Assembly: GCA_963991145.1 (NCBI GenBank)
Contig: CAXDOZ010000101.1
Span: 1-8,339 of the forward strand
Direction of reading: 5' to 3'
From: CAXDOZ01 sp963991145
GTDB taxonomy: Bacteria; Bacteroidota; Bacteroidia; Chitinophagales; JABDMM01
Length of the DNA: 8,339 nucleotides
Shown here: positions 8,294 through 8,339 of the stretch, one piece after another
How the letters are laid out: each line of letters opens with the position of its first letter
Numbering within the stretch: the first letter of the stretch is position 1
Program-made: the position numbers and the translations under genes
The notes under the pieces: generated by a model
The model's input: only the letters and a program-made list of their open reading frames with translations
The model's database searches: none
What the model was told of the DNA's origin: nothing

Positions 8294-8339
8294 CTGTCTC
8301 TTATACACATCTGACGCTGCCGACGAATAGAGAGGTGTT
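8294..8339. other. Illumina Nextera adapter remnant (non-genomic contig end)
   Basis: Bases 8294-8312 read CTGTCTCTTATACACATCT, the 19-base Tn5 mosaic end used in Nextera libraries. Bases 8313-8326 (GACGCTGCCGACGA) are the reverse complement of the i5-side Nextera linker. Bases 8327-8334 (ATAGAGAG) are the reverse complement of CTCTCTAT, the index I know as N502/S502. Bases 8335-8338 (GTGT) match the start of the following P5-side sequence, with a mismatch at the last base. Genomic sequence therefore ends at about 8293. Confidence 0.97.

Noticed and set aside
8294..8312. Natural Tn5/IS50 mosaic end suggesting a transposon insertion
   Set aside because: The bases that follow are the synthetic Nextera linker and index, so this is library adapter.
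8078..8314. Plus-strand open frame of 78 codons opposite SMC, ending LSLIHI
   Set aside because: It lies antisense to the SMC coiled coil and its end is encoded by adapter.

Overview
The window looks like the end of a raw metagenomic or draft contig from a member of the Bacteroidota, probably a Cytophagales-like lineage. This rests on three things: the SMC head-domain sequence, an alpha-2-macroglobulin (A2M) protein carrying a carboxypeptidase-regulatory-like insert, and the absence of a Shine-Dalgarno sequence before the one gene start that is visible. The phylum call is recognition by eye; no database search was possible.

Layout: (1) Positions 1-891, plus strand: the 3' part of a multi-domain c-type cytochrome with two CXXCH haem sites and an intervening CX3C cysteine pair. 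Its 5' end lies outside the window. (2) Positions 892-983: a 92-base spacer holding a hairpin followed by a T-rich tract, a plausible intrinsic terminator for the cytochrome gene. (3) Positions 984-6029, plus strand: one complete 1681-residue secreted A2M-family protein with an intact Cys-Val-Glu-Gln thioester motif. It is unusually rich in tyrosine clusters and has a carboxypeptidase-regulatory-like domain plus a flexible linker near the place where animal A2M proteins carry their bait region. (4) Positions 6031-8293, minus strand: the C-terminal part (hinge, second coiled coil, ABC-type head) of the chromosome-segregation ATPase SMC, converging on the A2M gene with one base between the two stop codons. 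(5) Positions 8294-8339: not genomic. This is Illumina Nextera adapter (Tn5 mosaic end, read-1-side linker and an 8-base index) left on the contig end. It creates a false SMC start reading MCIRDR.

The three genes do not form an obvious pathway. The cytochrome is an exported electron-transfer protein, the A2M protein a probable periplasmic or surface protease trap, and SMC a cytoplasmic housekeeping protein. I see no mobile element, CRISPR array, tRNA or rRNA. The most notable biology is the architecture and composition of the A2M protein. The most consequential practical observation is the adapter at the right end.
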